Shown here in pieces: positions 48,310 through 60,500 of a stretch of DNA of 64,000 nt. The notes under the pieces were generated by a model. The model saw nothing but the letters and a program-made list of their open reading frames with translations. It did no database searches and was not told where the DNA came from. The DNA comes from JACRLW01 sp046349595 (GTDB lineage: Bacteria > Planctomycetota > UBA1135 > UBA2386), in NCBI GenBank assembly GCA_046349595.1, contig JAXMCA010000001.1, positions 2,294,001 through 2,358,000 on the forward strand, read 5' to 3'. The position numbers and the translations under genes were made by a program. Numbering within the stretch: position 1 is the first letter of the stretch; each line of letters begins with the position of its first letter.

Positions 48310-48313
<4 letters not shown>
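47552..48313 (-). CDS. cutC: CutC family protein (copper homeostasis/TIM barrel)
   Basis: A 253-residue TIM-barrel protein: VVEVAVDSVQGVCAATEGGA and DRIELCSALELGGLTPS opening, ILRLRPGDF, GFVCGALTPDGAVD, FTFHRAFDV, RVLSSGGEFDA, RISIMAGGGVRHGN. These are CutC signatures. The family is linked to copper handling in some bacteria, but the biochemical role is unsettled. The start is taken as TTG 48313, overlapping the acs stop as TTGA. The first conserved residues follow nine codons later. Confidence 0.85.
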
Positions 48314-50265
<1,952 letters not shown>

Positions 50266-50321
50266 GGGCTGGTCCCGGGCACGGCGTCGAGAGGGCCGTT
50301 CTACGGATCCACCCCCCTCGA

Positions 50322-51395
50322 TCAATCGGAGCGGATCCGGACGCGCAGGATCGTCGGACCCTCGTGCACGATGCCGAATCCGATCCGCTGTGCGCCGACC
50401 GCCACACGCCCGACGCAGGGCTCGGTGGGACGGAAGCCACCGGCCGGCACGGTCTCACCACGCGCGACGACGATGCGCCCCGGCTCGAATCGCACCGTCT
50501 CACCGGTCGGCAGCTTGAAGTCGTCGCGGTCGAGCTGGGGAATGCGCCGGGCGAGGATGTCGCGGGCCTCCTCCTGATCGCGCACGCCGAGAGCGAACTC
50601 GAGGCCGGTGTCGCTCCCGATGCGCAGCGCGAGTCGCCCGTCGGCCTGCTTCATCAGGGCCACTCCGGCTCCCGCCAGGTAGCCGAACAGCGCGGCGTCG
50701 AGGCGGACCTCGCCCTCGCGGAGCTGCGGCATCGCGGCCGACACCATGCGTGCCGCCACTGCGGGATCGAAGCGCAGCTCCAGCCAGGCACGGTCGGCTT
50801 CGGCCGGATCGCCGAGCGGCGAGGGCGCGGCCGCATCGGCGGCGATCAGGGCACAGGGACCGACACCGGAGTCGACCGACTCGACCTCCAGATCGACGTC
50901 CAACCCCGCGGTCGCTCCGCCCTTCCCGCCCACTTTCACCTCGCCGACGGCGAACAGGAGGTTCGACAGGCCGAGGGCATCGAGCAGCGGCTCCATGAAT
51001 CGGCCGCGGTCGACCAGCCGCGCGCGGATGCCGTCGACCTGCACCTGCAGGTCCACGAACAGCCACGCCGAGTCGGCGGCCAGCGAGGGTGGCGGACGTA
51101 GTGCGAAGGCACGCCGGAAGGTCGGCGAATCCGCCAGCGAGGCGTAGCCGGTCGGCGCGCGCGGATCGATCAACCAGCCGATGTCGCCCTCGCTGCCGGA
51201 TCGAAGTCCCGCGCTGCGGACGAGGTCCTCACACAGCACATCGAGCTCCCGCGGCAGGTGCCCCACGGGTGCCACGAAGGCCATGACCGCGTTGCCCGGC
51301 ACCTTCGACCACGGCGCGGGCACCGCGGCCCGATCCGCACCGCATGCCCCGAGGCCCAGCGCCGCAAGGAGCACGCCGCGCGCCGCGCGGATCAC
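50322..51395 (-). CDS. Predicted lipoprotein of unknown function
   Basis: A 357-residue protein starting at GTG 51395, which overlaps the stop of pepA as GTGA. The N-terminus is a signal sequence with lipobox (GVLLAALGLGACG). The mature region reads PGNAVMAFVAPVGHLPRELD and later has a repeated alpha/beta pattern (SAWLFVDLQVQVDGIRARLV, AWLELRFDPAVAARM, DTGLEFALGVRDQEEARDI). No family recognised. It resembles DUF3352-like proteins only in general pattern. Translational coupling with an aminopeptidase is the only contextual clue. Confidence 0.65.
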   Translation of the reverse strand: MIRAARGVLLAALGLGACGADRAAVPAPWSKVPGNAVMAFVAPVGHLPRELDVLCEDLVRSAGLRSGSEGDIGWLIDPRAPTGYASLADSPTFRRAFALRPPPSLAADSAWLFVDLQVQVDGIRARLVDRGRFMEPLLDALGLSNLLFAVGEVKVGGKGGATAGLDVDLEVESVDSGVGPCALIAADAAAPSPLGDPAEADRAWLELRFDPAVAARMVSAAMPQLREGEVRLDAALFGYLAGAGVALMKQADGRLALRIGSDTGLEFALGVRDQEEARDILARRIPQLDRDDFKLPTGETVRFEPGRIVVARGETVPAGGFRPTEPCVGRVAVGAQRIGFGIVHEGPTILRVRIRSD

Positions 51396-52888
51396 TTCAG
51401 TCCCCGGCACCAGTGCAGCAGCGTGCGCACCGCGGTGCCTGCTGCACCCATCGTGTGGTAGTCCTTGCTGCGTCCACCCCACGCGGTGCCGGCGATGTCG
51501 AGATGCACCCAGGGCGTCTCGCCGACGAAGTACGAGAGGAAGGCCGCGCCGGCGATGGTGCCGTTGCCGTGGTGCCCGCCGTTGATGTTGGCGAGGTCGG
51601 CGAACTTGCTCTCCATCTGCTTCTTGTGCTCCGACCACAGCGGCAACTGCCACAGCGGCTCGTCGGCGGCCTTGCCCGCGGCGATCACCTCGGCGACCAG
51701 ACCGTCGTCGTTGCCCAGGATGCCGGCGCACTCGTGACCGAGCGCGACGATCACCGCGCCGGTCAGCGTGGCGAGGTCCACCACCTTCTGCGGCGCATAG
51801 GTCTTGATCGCCCAGGCGATCGCATCGCAGAGCACGAGACGGCCCTCGGCGTCGGTGTTGAGCACCTCGATGGTGGTGCCGTCGCAGGCGCGCACCACGT
51901 CGCCGGGGCGCTGCGCGTCGGCATCGGGCATGTTCTCGACCGCGGCGACCACGCCGACGATGCGCGTCTTGCCGGCGATGTCCTCGAGACCGCCGTGGTG
52001 CAGCGCGTGGAACAGGCCGAGCACCGCGCCGCCGCCGCACATGTCGTAGCGCATCTCGTCCATCTTGGCGGAGGGCTTGATGCTGATGCCGCCGCTGTCG
52101 AAGGTCAGGCCCTTGCCGACCACGCAGACGGTCTTCTTGCTGCCGCGCGGGTTCCAGTCCAGCACGATCAGCTTGGGCGGCTTCGCGCTGCCGCGCGCCA
52201 CGCCGAGCAGCGCACCCATGCCGAGTTTCTCCATCTCGGCGCGCTCCAGGATGCGCACCTTGATGCGGCTGTCGGCGAAGCCCCGCGCGGCGCGCGCGAG
52301 ATGCGCGGGGTCGGCGAGGTTCGGAGCCATGTTCTCGACGTCGCGCGCCCAGTTGGTCGCATTGCCGCCGATCTCGCCGAGCTTCAATCCGCGCTCGAAT
52401 TGCGCACGTTGCCGACCGACGTAGTGCACGGTGACCTGCTGGCCCTTGCGCGCCTTCGGCTTCTCCTTCTTCGGCGGCTCGTAGCGGTAGGCGCCCAGCA
52501 CCAGGCCCTCGCCGACGGTGACGCCGGCGGTGAAGGCATCGAGACCGGCATGATCGACGTCGCCGAGCACGAGATCGAAGGACTCGACCCCGGCACCCTC
52601 GGCCTTGCACTGCGCGACCGCGATCGCACGCCGCAGGTTCTCCGTGTCGACCTCCTTCTGGTCGCCGAGACCGACGAAGGCGGTGCGCTTGGGTCCGCGC
52701 GCGCCGACGGCGCGGTGGAACAGACTCCACTTGCGGGCCCCGCGCGCGACATCACCGGTCGACTCGGCGTGGGCCGCGGCGTCGGCGATGACGCCGGCCA
52801 GGGTGGGCTTGAGCTTCTCCCTCACGAGCCCGACGACGAGCTCGGAACGGTCGAGGTTCTTCGACGATGCAGCGGTCTTGATCTTCAT
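51392..52888 (-). CDS. pepA: Leucyl aminopeptidase (M17)
   Basis: A 498-residue cytosolic aminopeptidase that removes N-terminal residues from peptides, using two divalent metals. The M17 signature NTDAEGRLVLCDAIAWA is present, with metal-binding stretches VGKGLTFDSGGISIKPSAKM and MRYDMCGGGAVLGLFHAL, and the C-terminal DIAGTAWGG. The N-terminal macro-like domain (residues 1-170) is as usual. The ATG at 52888 is used. The lipoprotein downstream is translationally coupled. Confidence 0.94.
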   Translation of the reverse strand: MKIKTAASSKNLDRSELVVGLVREKLKPTLAGVIADAAAHAESTGDVARGARKWSLFHRAVGARGPKRTAFVGLGDQKEVDTENLRRAIAVAQCKAEGAGVESFDLVLGDVDHAGLDAFTAGVTVGEGLVLGAYRYEPPKKEKPKARKGQQVTVHYVGRQRAQFERGLKLGEIGGNATNWARDVENMAPNLADPAHLARAARGFADSRIKVRILERAEMEKLGMGALLGVARGSAKPPKLIVLDWNPRGSKKTVCVVGKGLTFDSGGISIKPSAKMDEMRYDMCGGGAVLGLFHALHHGGLEDIAGKTRIVGVVAAVENMPDADAQRPGDVVRACDGTTIEVLNTDAEGRLVLCDAIAWAIKTYAPQKVVDLATLTGAVIVALGHECAGILGNDDGLVAEVIAAGKAADEPLWQLPLWSEHKKQMESKFADLANINGGHHGNGTIAGAAFLSYFVGETPWVHLDIAGTAWGGRSKDYHTMGAAGTAVRTLLHWCRGLK

Positions 52889-52955
52889 GACGATTTGCGC
52901 CGCATCTTGGCAGGTCGTCGCGCGTGAACCAAGCGCGAGCCCGCGCGCGCGGCGC

Positions 52956-54395
52956 CTACTGTCCGACCGTCGCGCGCGCGCCGTTGCTGACGATCATCCC
53001 CGCCGGATTGGCGCCGGGCGCCAGCGCGATCGCCTGGTTGAAGAACTGCTGGCCGGCGAGCGACAGGGGCAGGTCGAAGCTGCACAGACCCGAGCCGAGC
53101 ACGTTGGTCACCGGCAGGAGGAAGTCGCCGCTGGCGAGCAGCGAGCAGCCGTTCATGCCGATCACGCTCAGGTTCAGCGGCAACGCGAAGCTGCCCCACT
53201 GGGTCTGCGACGCACCGACGAAGAGGAAGGTCGAGCCGACCAGCGGCAGACCCGTGACCTGCACCGCGAAGGACTGACCGGCGGTCGGGACCATGCCGTA
53301 ACCAGCGCTCAACGACGGCGTGCCGCCGGAGCCGGCGCAGCCGACGCCATAGGTCTGGTAGCCGCCGAGCGGGGCCGGGACGAGAGTCCAGGTGTCGCGC
53401 AGGTAGGTGTTCTGATCCCAGTTGGTGCCGCCGAACAGGACGAGGTTGCCGTGCAGCTCGTCGCAGACCATCGCCGCGTCGTAGCGACGGGCGGGCGCCG
53501 TCGAAGTCGCGAGCTGGTGCCAGTCGCTGCCGTCCCAAGCCCAGGTGTCGCCGAGCATCGCGCCGTGGTCGTCGGCACCGCCGAACAGGATCACGCGCCG
53601 CGTCACCGGATCGTAGGTCACCGCCGCCTCCTCGCGCGCCGGGGGCACATGCTGCGGCTGGATCTCGAACCAACTGTTGCCATCCCACTCCCAGGTGTCC
53701 TGGAAGGTCTGCCAGGTCGAGGCGAACGTGTTGAGGTTGCGGGTCGTGCCGCCGAACATCACCACGCGCTGGCGCTGACTGTCGTAAGCCATCGCCATCC
53801 CGTGTCGCGCCGCCGGTGACACCGGCGGATGAGCCTGGAACCAGCTCGTGCCCGAGCGTAGCCAGGTGTCGCGATGGACGGCGCCGCCCTGATTGCCCTC
53901 GGTCATCCCGCCGAACACAACGATCTGTCCCCGTGCCGCGTCGTAGGCCATGCCGTGCTTGCAACGGGCAGGCATGCCTGTGCTCGCCTGCACGTTCCAG
54001 CTCACGCCGTCCCACTCGGCGCATGCGCTGTTGCCCCCGGCGAAGTTGCCGGCGGGCCGCACCGAGTAGAGGCTGTTGCTGCCGGTCAGCAACACCGTCA
54101 CATTGCGGACCGGGTCGAACACCATCGCGGACAGTCGCACCGACGGTGCATTCCACGGACCGACGGTGCTTCGCAGCTGCCACGCGGTGCCGTTCCATTC
54201 GTAGGTGCGGTCGTTTCCCGAGGCAGAATCGAAGGCCAGCAGCACCGCCACTCCGCGATTGGAGTCGTAGGCCATCGACGGCGAATCCGCCGGCGGATTG
54301 CTCACGAGATTGCGGTAGGTCCAACCGCTCTGGGCAGGGGCGAGACCTGACAGCGAAGTGAGCACGGACAGGGTCAGCAGACGGTGAACGAGCAT
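52956..54395 (-). CDS. Exported kelch-repeat protein
   Basis: A 479-residue protein with a signal peptide (LLTLSVLTSLSGLAPAQ). It has at least five kelch-like repeats of the pattern (M/A)(A/V)YD, then (I/V)(V/L)(L/M)FGG, then DTW-W (GQIVVFGGMTEGNQGG, QRVVMFGGTTRN, RRVILFGGADDHG, GNLVLFGGTNWD), i.e. a beta-propeller. It ends in a roughly 130-residue C-terminal domain starting YGVGCAGSGGTPSLSAGYG. A related type of C-terminal module is seen in other exported proteins in this window. The function is probably binding or scaffolding outside the cell. Confidence 0.8.
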   Translation of the reverse strand: MLVHRLLTLSVLTSLSGLAPAQSGWTYRNLVSNPPADSPSMAYDSNRGVAVLLAFDSASGNDRTYEWNGTAWQLRSTVGPWNAPSVRLSAMVFDPVRNVTVLLTGSNSLYSVRPAGNFAGGNSACAEWDGVSWNVQASTGMPARCKHGMAYDAARGQIVVFGGMTEGNQGGAVHRDTWLRSGTSWFQAHPPVSPAARHGMAMAYDSQRQRVVMFGGTTRNLNTFASTWQTFQDTWEWDGNSWFEIQPQHVPPAREEAAVTYDPVTRRVILFGGADDHGAMLGDTWAWDGSDWHQLATSTAPARRYDAAMVCDELHGNLVLFGGTNWDQNTYLRDTWTLVPAPLGGYQTYGVGCAGSGGTPSLSAGYGMVPTAGQSFAVQVTGLPLVGSTFLFVGASQTQWGSFALPLNLSVIGMNGCSLLASGDFLLPVTNVLGSGLCSFDLPLSLAGQQFFNQAIALAPGANPAGMIVSNGARATVGQ

Positions 54396-54617
54396 GAGGG
54401 CGCCTCCGGGGACCGCACAAACATGGCGCTTCGTCCCCCGCGCGTCACCCCCTCCGCGTCGGAATGTCACCGTCCCGGCTGCCGCAGCCGATCGGGCCGG
54501 CGAGACCTTCGCCTTGCGGAGCCGGAGCCCCGGCGCGACGGCGATCGCGGCCCACCTCCGCCATTCGGCAAGCACGTGTTGCCGCACCCCGATGCGCCCG
54601 CGAACATCCGCCGCGCC

Positions 54618-56414
54618 ATGGAACTGCACGCCATCGACTGGGCGATCATCGTCGGCTACTTCGTGCTCGCCCTCTCGATCGGCCTCGTGTTCAAGAACCG
54701 CGCCGGCTCGAGCTTCGTCGAGTACTTCGCGTCGGGGCGCAGCCTGCCGTGGTGGATCGCCGGCACGTCGATGGTCGCGACCACCTTCGCCGCCGACACG
54801 CCGCTCGCCGTCACCGGTCTGATCGCCAAGCACGGTCTCGCCGGCAACTGGTTCTGGTGGGCCTGGGCCTTCGGCGGGATGTTGACCGTGTTCGTGTTCG
54901 CGAAGCTGTGGCGCCGCGCCGAGGTGCTCACCGACGTCGAGCTGATCGAGTTGCGCTACCACGGTCGGGCCGCCGGCATCCTGCGCGGCTTCCGCGCCTT
55001 CTACGTCGCCGCCGTCGTCAACTCGATCGTGATCGGCTGGGTCACCAAGGCGATGTGCTCGGTGCTGCAGCAAACCGTGCTGGTCGACATGCCGCGCGGC
55101 ACGCACACCGACCTGCTGCTCGTGATCGGCATGCTCGCGGTCACCGGTCTCTACGCCGTGGTCTCCGGCATGTGGGGCGTCGCGATCACCGACGTCGTGC
55201 AGTTCGTGCTGGCGATGGTCGGCTGCGTCCTGCTCGCGGTGGTCGCCGTGGACCACGTCGGCGGCATCGACGCGCTGCGCGAGAAGATCACCGGCGTGTT
55301 CGCCGGACAGGGCGATCCGCTCGCCTTCGTGCCCGACTTCTCGGGCGACAAGACCGCCATCCCGATCGGTCTGTTCGCGTGCCTCGTGCTGAGCCAGTGG
55401 TGGGCGACCTGGTACCCCGGCGCCGAACCCGGCGGCGGCGGCTACATCGTGCAGCGCATGGCCTCGTGCAAGGACGAGCACCACGCCGTGAAGGGCACCC
55501 TGCTGTTCCAGCTCGCGCACTACTGCCTGCGGCCCTGGCCGTGGATCCTGGTCGCGTTCGCCGCACTCGTGCTGCACCCGGAACTGCGCACGGCAGACGA
55601 CGCCGGTCCGGGTTTCCCGATGATGATCCGCGAGCTCGCACCCACCGGCCTGCGCGGCCTGTTGCTGGTCACCTTCGCGGCCGCGTTCATGTCGACGATC
55701 AGCACGCAGATGAACTGGGGCGCGAGCTACCTCGTCAACGACGTCTACCGACGCTTCGTCGCGCCGCAGGCCGACGACCGCAGGTTGCTGATCGTCTCGC
55801 GCCTCGCCTCGGCGCTCGTGCTGCTGCTCGGCGGCGCCGTCGGCTGGTTCATGGTCGCGAGCGACGTCTCGGTCGACGACGCCTGGGCGTTCCTCGCGGC
55901 GATGGGCGCCGGCGTCGGCGCCGTGTTCATCCTGCGCTGGTTCTGGTGGCGCATCAACGTCTGGAGCGAGATCTCCGCGATGGTCGGCTCGCTGGTCGTG
56001 TTCACCGTGTTCCACTACGCAGTGCCCGAGAAGGCTCTCGCCGGGGAGTACCGCAGCCTGATCGTCGCGGTCATCACGATGGTGCTGTGGCTCGCGGTGA
56101 CCTTCGCGACGCCGCCCGAATCGCGCGATCACCTGATCGCCTTCCACAGGAAGGTGCGCCCCGCCGGCCCGGGCTGGGGTCCGATCGCCGCCGCCGCCGG
56201 CGTGCGCCCCGAGTCCGGGCTCGGCCGCGGGATCCTCTGCGCGGTGCTCGGCACCGCGGTCATCTGGCTCACCCTTCCCGGGATCGGCGCCGTGATCTTC
56301 GGCGAGACCGGCAAGGCCGCGCTGTGCCTCGGCGGAGCCGCGGTCGCCGCAGTGCTGATGTTCGTCGTCTTCGCCGGTGGCCGCGACGCGGAGACGACCG
56401 CGCGCTCGGGCTAG
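54618..56414 (+). CDS. Sodium:solute symporter family protein
   Basis: A 598-residue inner-membrane protein with about 13 helices. It belongs to the SSS family (LeuT fold), which imports sugars, amino acids, proline, pantothenate and so on with Na+. Family stretches: AIIVGYFVLALSIGLVFKNR, YFASGRSLPWWIAGTSMVAT, TFAADTPLAVTGLIAKHGLA and FAAAFMSTISTQMNWGASYL. The substrate is not predictable. Its TAG stop overlaps the TAG of the MoaD-MoaE gene in the palindrome CTAG. The frame is open upstream, but the ATG at 54618 starts right at helix 1. Confidence 0.9.
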   Translation: MELHAIDWAIIVGYFVLALSIGLVFKNRAGSSFVEYFASGRSLPWWIAGTSMVATTFAADTPLAVTGLIAKHGLAGNWFWWAWAFGGMLTVFVFAKLWRRAEVLTDVELIELRYHGRAAGILRGFRAFYVAAVVNSIVIGWVTKAMCSVLQQTVLVDMPRGTHTDLLLVIGMLAVTGLYAVVSGMWGVAITDVVQFVLAMVGCVLLAVVAVDHVGGIDALREKITGVFAGQGDPLAFVPDFSGDKTAIPIGLFACLVLSQWWATWYPGAEPGGGGYIVQRMASCKDEHHAVKGTLLFQLAHYCLRPWPWILVAFAALVLHPELRTADDAGPGFPMMIRELAPTGLRGLLLVTFAAAFMSTISTQMNWGASYLVNDVYRRFVAPQADDRRLLIVSRLASALVLLLGGAVGWFMVASDVSVDDAWAFLAAMGAGVGAVFILRWFWWRINVWSEISAMVGSLVVFTVFHYAVPEKALAGEYRSLIVAVITMVLWLAVTFATPPESRDHLIAFHRKVRPAGPGWGPIAAAAGVRPESGLGRGILCAVLGTAVIWLTLPGIGAVIFGETGKAALCLGGAAVAAVLMFVVFAGGRDAETTARSG

Positions 56415-57088
56415 CCGCCGCGCGGCAGATCACCCACCCAGCGACTGCCGCCAGCCGGCCCATCCAGATCCTCGCGCTTGAAGATCGGCACCTCCGCCTT
56501 GAGGCGATCCATGATCTCGCGGCAGGCGTCGAAGGCGGCACCGCGGTGTGCCGCGGCGACGACCACCAGCACCGAGGCCTCACCGATCGGACACGGGCCG
56601 AGGCGGTGACGCACGCGCGCGGTACCGATCGCATGACGCGCGGCGACGTCGTCGAGGATCCGCTCGACCATCGGTACCGCCATCTCCTCGTAGGCCTCAT
56701 AGGCGAGCGCCTTCACGCGCGCTCCTTCGTTGTGGTCGCGCGTCACGCCGAGGAAGGTCACGAGCGCGCCGTCGGCGTCGCTGCGGCATTCGGTCTCCAG
56801 TGCGCGTGGGTCGAGCGCTTCACGCTGGAAGGCGAAGCGTGGCGACGGTGCGCCGCCGCTGATCGGCGGGATGAAGGCGACCTCGTCGTCGTCGCGCAGC
56901 ACCTGATCGACACGCGCATAGCCGCGATTGACCGCGCGGGCGAAGGTGATGCGCGCGAACTGCGGCTGGAGATCGGCGAGCTCGGACTCGAGTCGCGCGA
57001 GAGTGCTGCCCTCCGGCAGTTCGACGACCAGCTCGTCGCGCCCGAACAACTCGCGGATCGCCGCGAAACAGCGCACCCGGACCTTCAC
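56411..57088 (-). CDS. Molybdopterin synthase, MoaD-MoaE fusion
   Basis: A 225-residue bifunctional protein. Residues 1-79 are MoaD (VRCFAAIRELFGRDELVVEL to DEVAFIPPISGG) and the rest is MoaE (GALVTFLGVTRDHNEGARVK, RLGPCPIGEASVLVVVAAAH, VPIFKREDLDGP with the catalytic lysines). The enzyme converts precursor Z to molybdopterin. MoaD must present a free C-terminal Gly-Gly thiocarboxylate, but here GG (78-79) is internal, so cleavage after GG is expected, as reported for mycobacterial MoaX. GTG 57088 has a good ribosome site (GGAGGTG, complement of 57091-57097). ATG 57121 is an alternative. No other moa genes are adjacent. Confidence 0.88.
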   Translation of the reverse strand: MKVRVRCFAAIRELFGRDELVVELPEGSTLARLESELADLQPQFARITFARAVNRGYARVDQVLRDDDEVAFIPPISGGAPSPRFAFQREALDPRALETECRSDADGALVTFLGVTRDHNEGARVKALAYEAYEEMAVPMVERILDDVAARHAIGTARVRHRLGPCPIGEASVLVVVAAAHRGAAFDACREIMDRLKAEVPIFKREDLDGPAGGSRWVGDLPRGG

Positions 57089-57121
57089 GCCACCTCCGCC
57101 ACGCACACCGACGCGTGCCAT

Positions 57122-57532
57122 GTTGATCGCGGGAATCGCAGGCTCGCGACAAGGCGGTAACAGAATCCCGGAGCCCTCGCGTTGCGTTCGCGCAGGATCA
57201 CTCGCGCTGCGTCGCGGTGCCCGCCGATTCGTACCGAGCGACCGGGCTCCCTCGAGATCGCAAGGGGCGATGGCAGCGCGAGCAGGCAGAGCCCGCGCGC
57301 GATCGGCGGATCGGGTCGCTCGGAGAGGATCATCGGCGCGGGGATCGTCGCCAGCGAAGCACGAAGGATCCAGCATTGCGCCGGTCCGCATGCTCGACCC
57401 GCTCGACCGGCGTTGCCCGGCGCCGCGAAGCGCCTAGCATCCGGCCCCTTCGATGCCGCGGCACGCGCCGCAGGCGGCGGCTCCGCAATCGCGGAGCCGT
57501 CCATCCTCTTTCCATCCACGGATCCCTCTTCG
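57122..57532. other. Divergent intergenic region between MoaD-MoaE and the lamin-tail gene
   Basis: About 410 bases with no supported gene. It contains a perfect 8-bp hairpin (57479-57498). I looked for the Moco riboswitch consensus on the minus strand and did not find a convincing match. Promoters for both flanking genes should lie here. Confidence 0.45.
57479..57498 (+). promoter_or_regulatory. Leader hairpin upstream of the lamin-tail gene
   Basis: GGCTCCGC (57479-57486) pairs perfectly with GCGGAGCC (57491-57498) around the loop AATC, 34 bases before the ATG at 57533. It is followed by pyrimidine-rich CCATCCTCTTTCC. It could be a transcript leader element or attenuator. Role unproven. 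Confidence 0.35.
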
Positions 57533-60500
57533 ATGTTCCTCAGCAGCCTCCTCCTCGCCTCCGCGCTGGTGCCCCAGGGCCCGACGGGCGGTGGGCCAAC
57601 CCTCGTCATCAACGAGTTCCAGTACGACGACGCCGGCACCGACGATCTCGAGTTCATCGAGATCTACAACGCCAGCGGTGGCCCGATCAACCTGACCGGC
57701 TGGACACTCACCAGCAGCGATCCGAGCGGCCCCAACTTCACGATCGCGCTGAGCTCCGTCATCCTGCCGGCAGGCGGCTTCTACGTGGTCGGTGACGCGG
57801 CGGTGCCGAACGTCAACCAGACCATCGCTGCGGGCCTGATGGAGAACGACAACGAGTCGATCGCGCTGCTCGATCCGTCCTCGACGGTGGTCGACTCGCT
57901 GATCTACGAGGCCAACAAGGGCATCTCCTTCGCACCTTCGCTCGCCGAGGGTGAGGGCATCTGGGACAACCACCAGATGGTCGAGACCAATTCGCCGCTC
58001 AGCCTCGGCCGCATCTTCGACGGCCGCGACACCAACGACAACGGCCGCGACTTCGTGCAGCGCCGCTGGACGCCGGGCTCGAGCAACAACGTGGGCGGAA
58101 GCAGCTACGCCAACAACTTCGACTCCCTGGCCGTCGGCGGCGTGGTCCCCGGCTTCGATGGCAACTTCAAGAACCCCAAGGCCATCGATCCCACCGTGGC
58201 CGGTCCCGCGCTCGGCGCGAACAACCTCAACCCCAACGTGATCCCGGCCTCTCCGCAGGGCGGCAATGCCGCGATCTTCTGGGACGAGACCGGCGGCGGC
58301 AACGTGACGAGCTATATCGGCGCCCCCGGCACCGACTGCTCCTTCGACGGTTGGGTCTACATCGCCCCGTCTCCGGTGGTCGTCGCCGCGCAGGCCGAGA
58401 GCTGGAGCATCGGCGTGCAGGGCACGACCAACGGCGTCTACAACATCCCCGACCCCTCGGGCGTCCTCGGCGCCACCTTCATCGCCAACGGCAACACCGG
58501 CTTCTCCTGGACCTATGAGGCCACCAACGGCGGCGTCGCAGGGCTCTACCTCGTCGACCACAACAACGGTGGCTGGGGCGCGACCGCTCTGAGTGCGCCG
58601 ACGGTCCTGGCGAGCATCCCGGTCAGCGCCGGTGTGAACGACGGCTGGCAGCGCCTGAAGATCGCCGTCAGCGGCAGCACGCTCGAGGCGCGCTTCGGCG
58701 GCACCGTCGGCAACCCCGACGGCACGCTCTACAGCTTCACGATCACGCCGACCGTCGGCTGCGTCTACATCGGCTACCGCGAGCTCGTGACCGCGAACAA
58801 CACGCTGCGCCCGCTCACGCTCGACGACGTGCGCATCAGCACCTGCCCGCCGGCCGGCTCCGCGGTGTTCGGCCACGGCTCGCCGGGGTCGCTCGGCGTC
58901 CCCTCGATCTTCGAGTCCGCGCCCTTCGTTCTCGGCGGGACCGGCGGTGTCGGCCTCGGGAACATGCTCGCGAACGACGTCGGCATCGTGCTGATCGGCA
59001 TCCGCGTGCCGCCCATCGACCTCAGCCTCGCGGGCGCGCCGGTCGGAGCCGAGCTCTACCTCGCGATCCTGACCGCGGCGGGTGTCCCGACCAATGGCTC
59101 GGGTGACGCGAACTACACGCTCGGCGTGCCGAACCTCACCGACCTCTGCGGCGGTGAGCTGTCGTTCCAGGGCGTGCAGATCGACGTCGGCATCCCGGCC
59201 TTCCTGCCGCTGTCGACGACCATGGGCCTGACGGTCCGCATCGGTCTCGACACGACCGCGCGTCGATCGCGACGGCGCGCGCTTTGCGCCGCCGTCGCGA
59301 TCCGCCATCGTGGTGCGATGCCGCGTGCGACCGCACCACGATCCCTCGCCGTCCTGCTCGTCGTCTGTGGCCTCGCCCGCGGACAGGACGCCGCCGCGAC
59401 CCTCCTCGAGCGCCTCACGCTCGAGCAACGCGCCGCGCAATTGATGATGAGCTGGTCGCTGACCCGCAGCGACGACGGCTATCCGCGCCGCGACGAACTG
59501 CGCCATTGGGTCGAGGACGTCGGCATCGGCGGCGTGATCCTCTCGATCGGCGAGGTCGCCGACGCGCCGGCCCTGATCGACGACCTGCAGGAGCGCGCGT
59601 CCATCCCGCTGCTCTGCGCCGGCGACTTCGAGACCGGCGTGGCCTTCCGCCTGCGCGGCTCGACCGAGTTCGGTCCGGCGATGCTGATCGGCGCGACCGA
59701 CTCGACCGTGCTGGCGCGCGAAGCCGGCCGCATGACCGGGCTGGAGTCGCGCGCGCTCGGCTTCCACTGGGTCTTCGGTCCGGACCTCGACGTCAACGAC
59801 AACCCGCTCAACCCGGTGATCCACGTGCGCAGCTTCGGCGAGGATCCCGACCGGGTCGGCGCGCTCGGCGACGCCTTCGCGCAGGGACTGCGTGCGGCGG
59901 GAGTCTTCGCCTGCGGCAAGCACTTCCCCGGCCACGGCGACGTCGCCGTCGACTCGCATCTCGCGATGCCGACCGTGCCCGGCGATCGCGCGCGCCTCGA
60001 TCGCATCGAGCTCGCGCCCTTCCGCCGCGCGATCGCCGGCGGCATCGACACCATCATGACCGGTCATCTCGCGGTGCCCGGACTCGGTGAGGATCCGAAG
60101 CTGCCGGCGACGCTCTCGCACCACATCCTCACCGACGTACTGCGCGGTGAACTCGGCTTCGGCGGCGTGATCGTCACCGACGCGCTGGAGATGAAAGGCA
60201 TCCCGCGCGACGGCGACGAGGATCCGCCGCTGCGTGCGCTGCGCGCCGGTGCCGATCTGCTGCTGATGCCGCTCGATCCGCAGATCGCCTGTGCGCAGAT
60301 CGCCGCGGCGGTGCGCGAGGGACGCCTGCCTGCGGCCCGTCTCGACGAGGCCTGCCTGCGCATCCTGCGCCTCAAGCAACGCGCCGGCCTGCTCGACGGC
60401 GGCGGGCTCCCGGCCCGGAACGCGATGACCGAGATCGGCGCCGCGGGCGCGCGCGCGCTGGCGGACTCGATCGCCGAGCGCGGGATCACCCTGCTGCGCG

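Noticed and set aside
57089..57532. Molybdenum-cofactor riboswitch upstream of the MoaD-MoaE gene
   Set aside because: No match to the conserved core was seen on the minus strand. The only clear hairpin in the region (57479-57498) is far from the gene and closer to the lamin-tail start.
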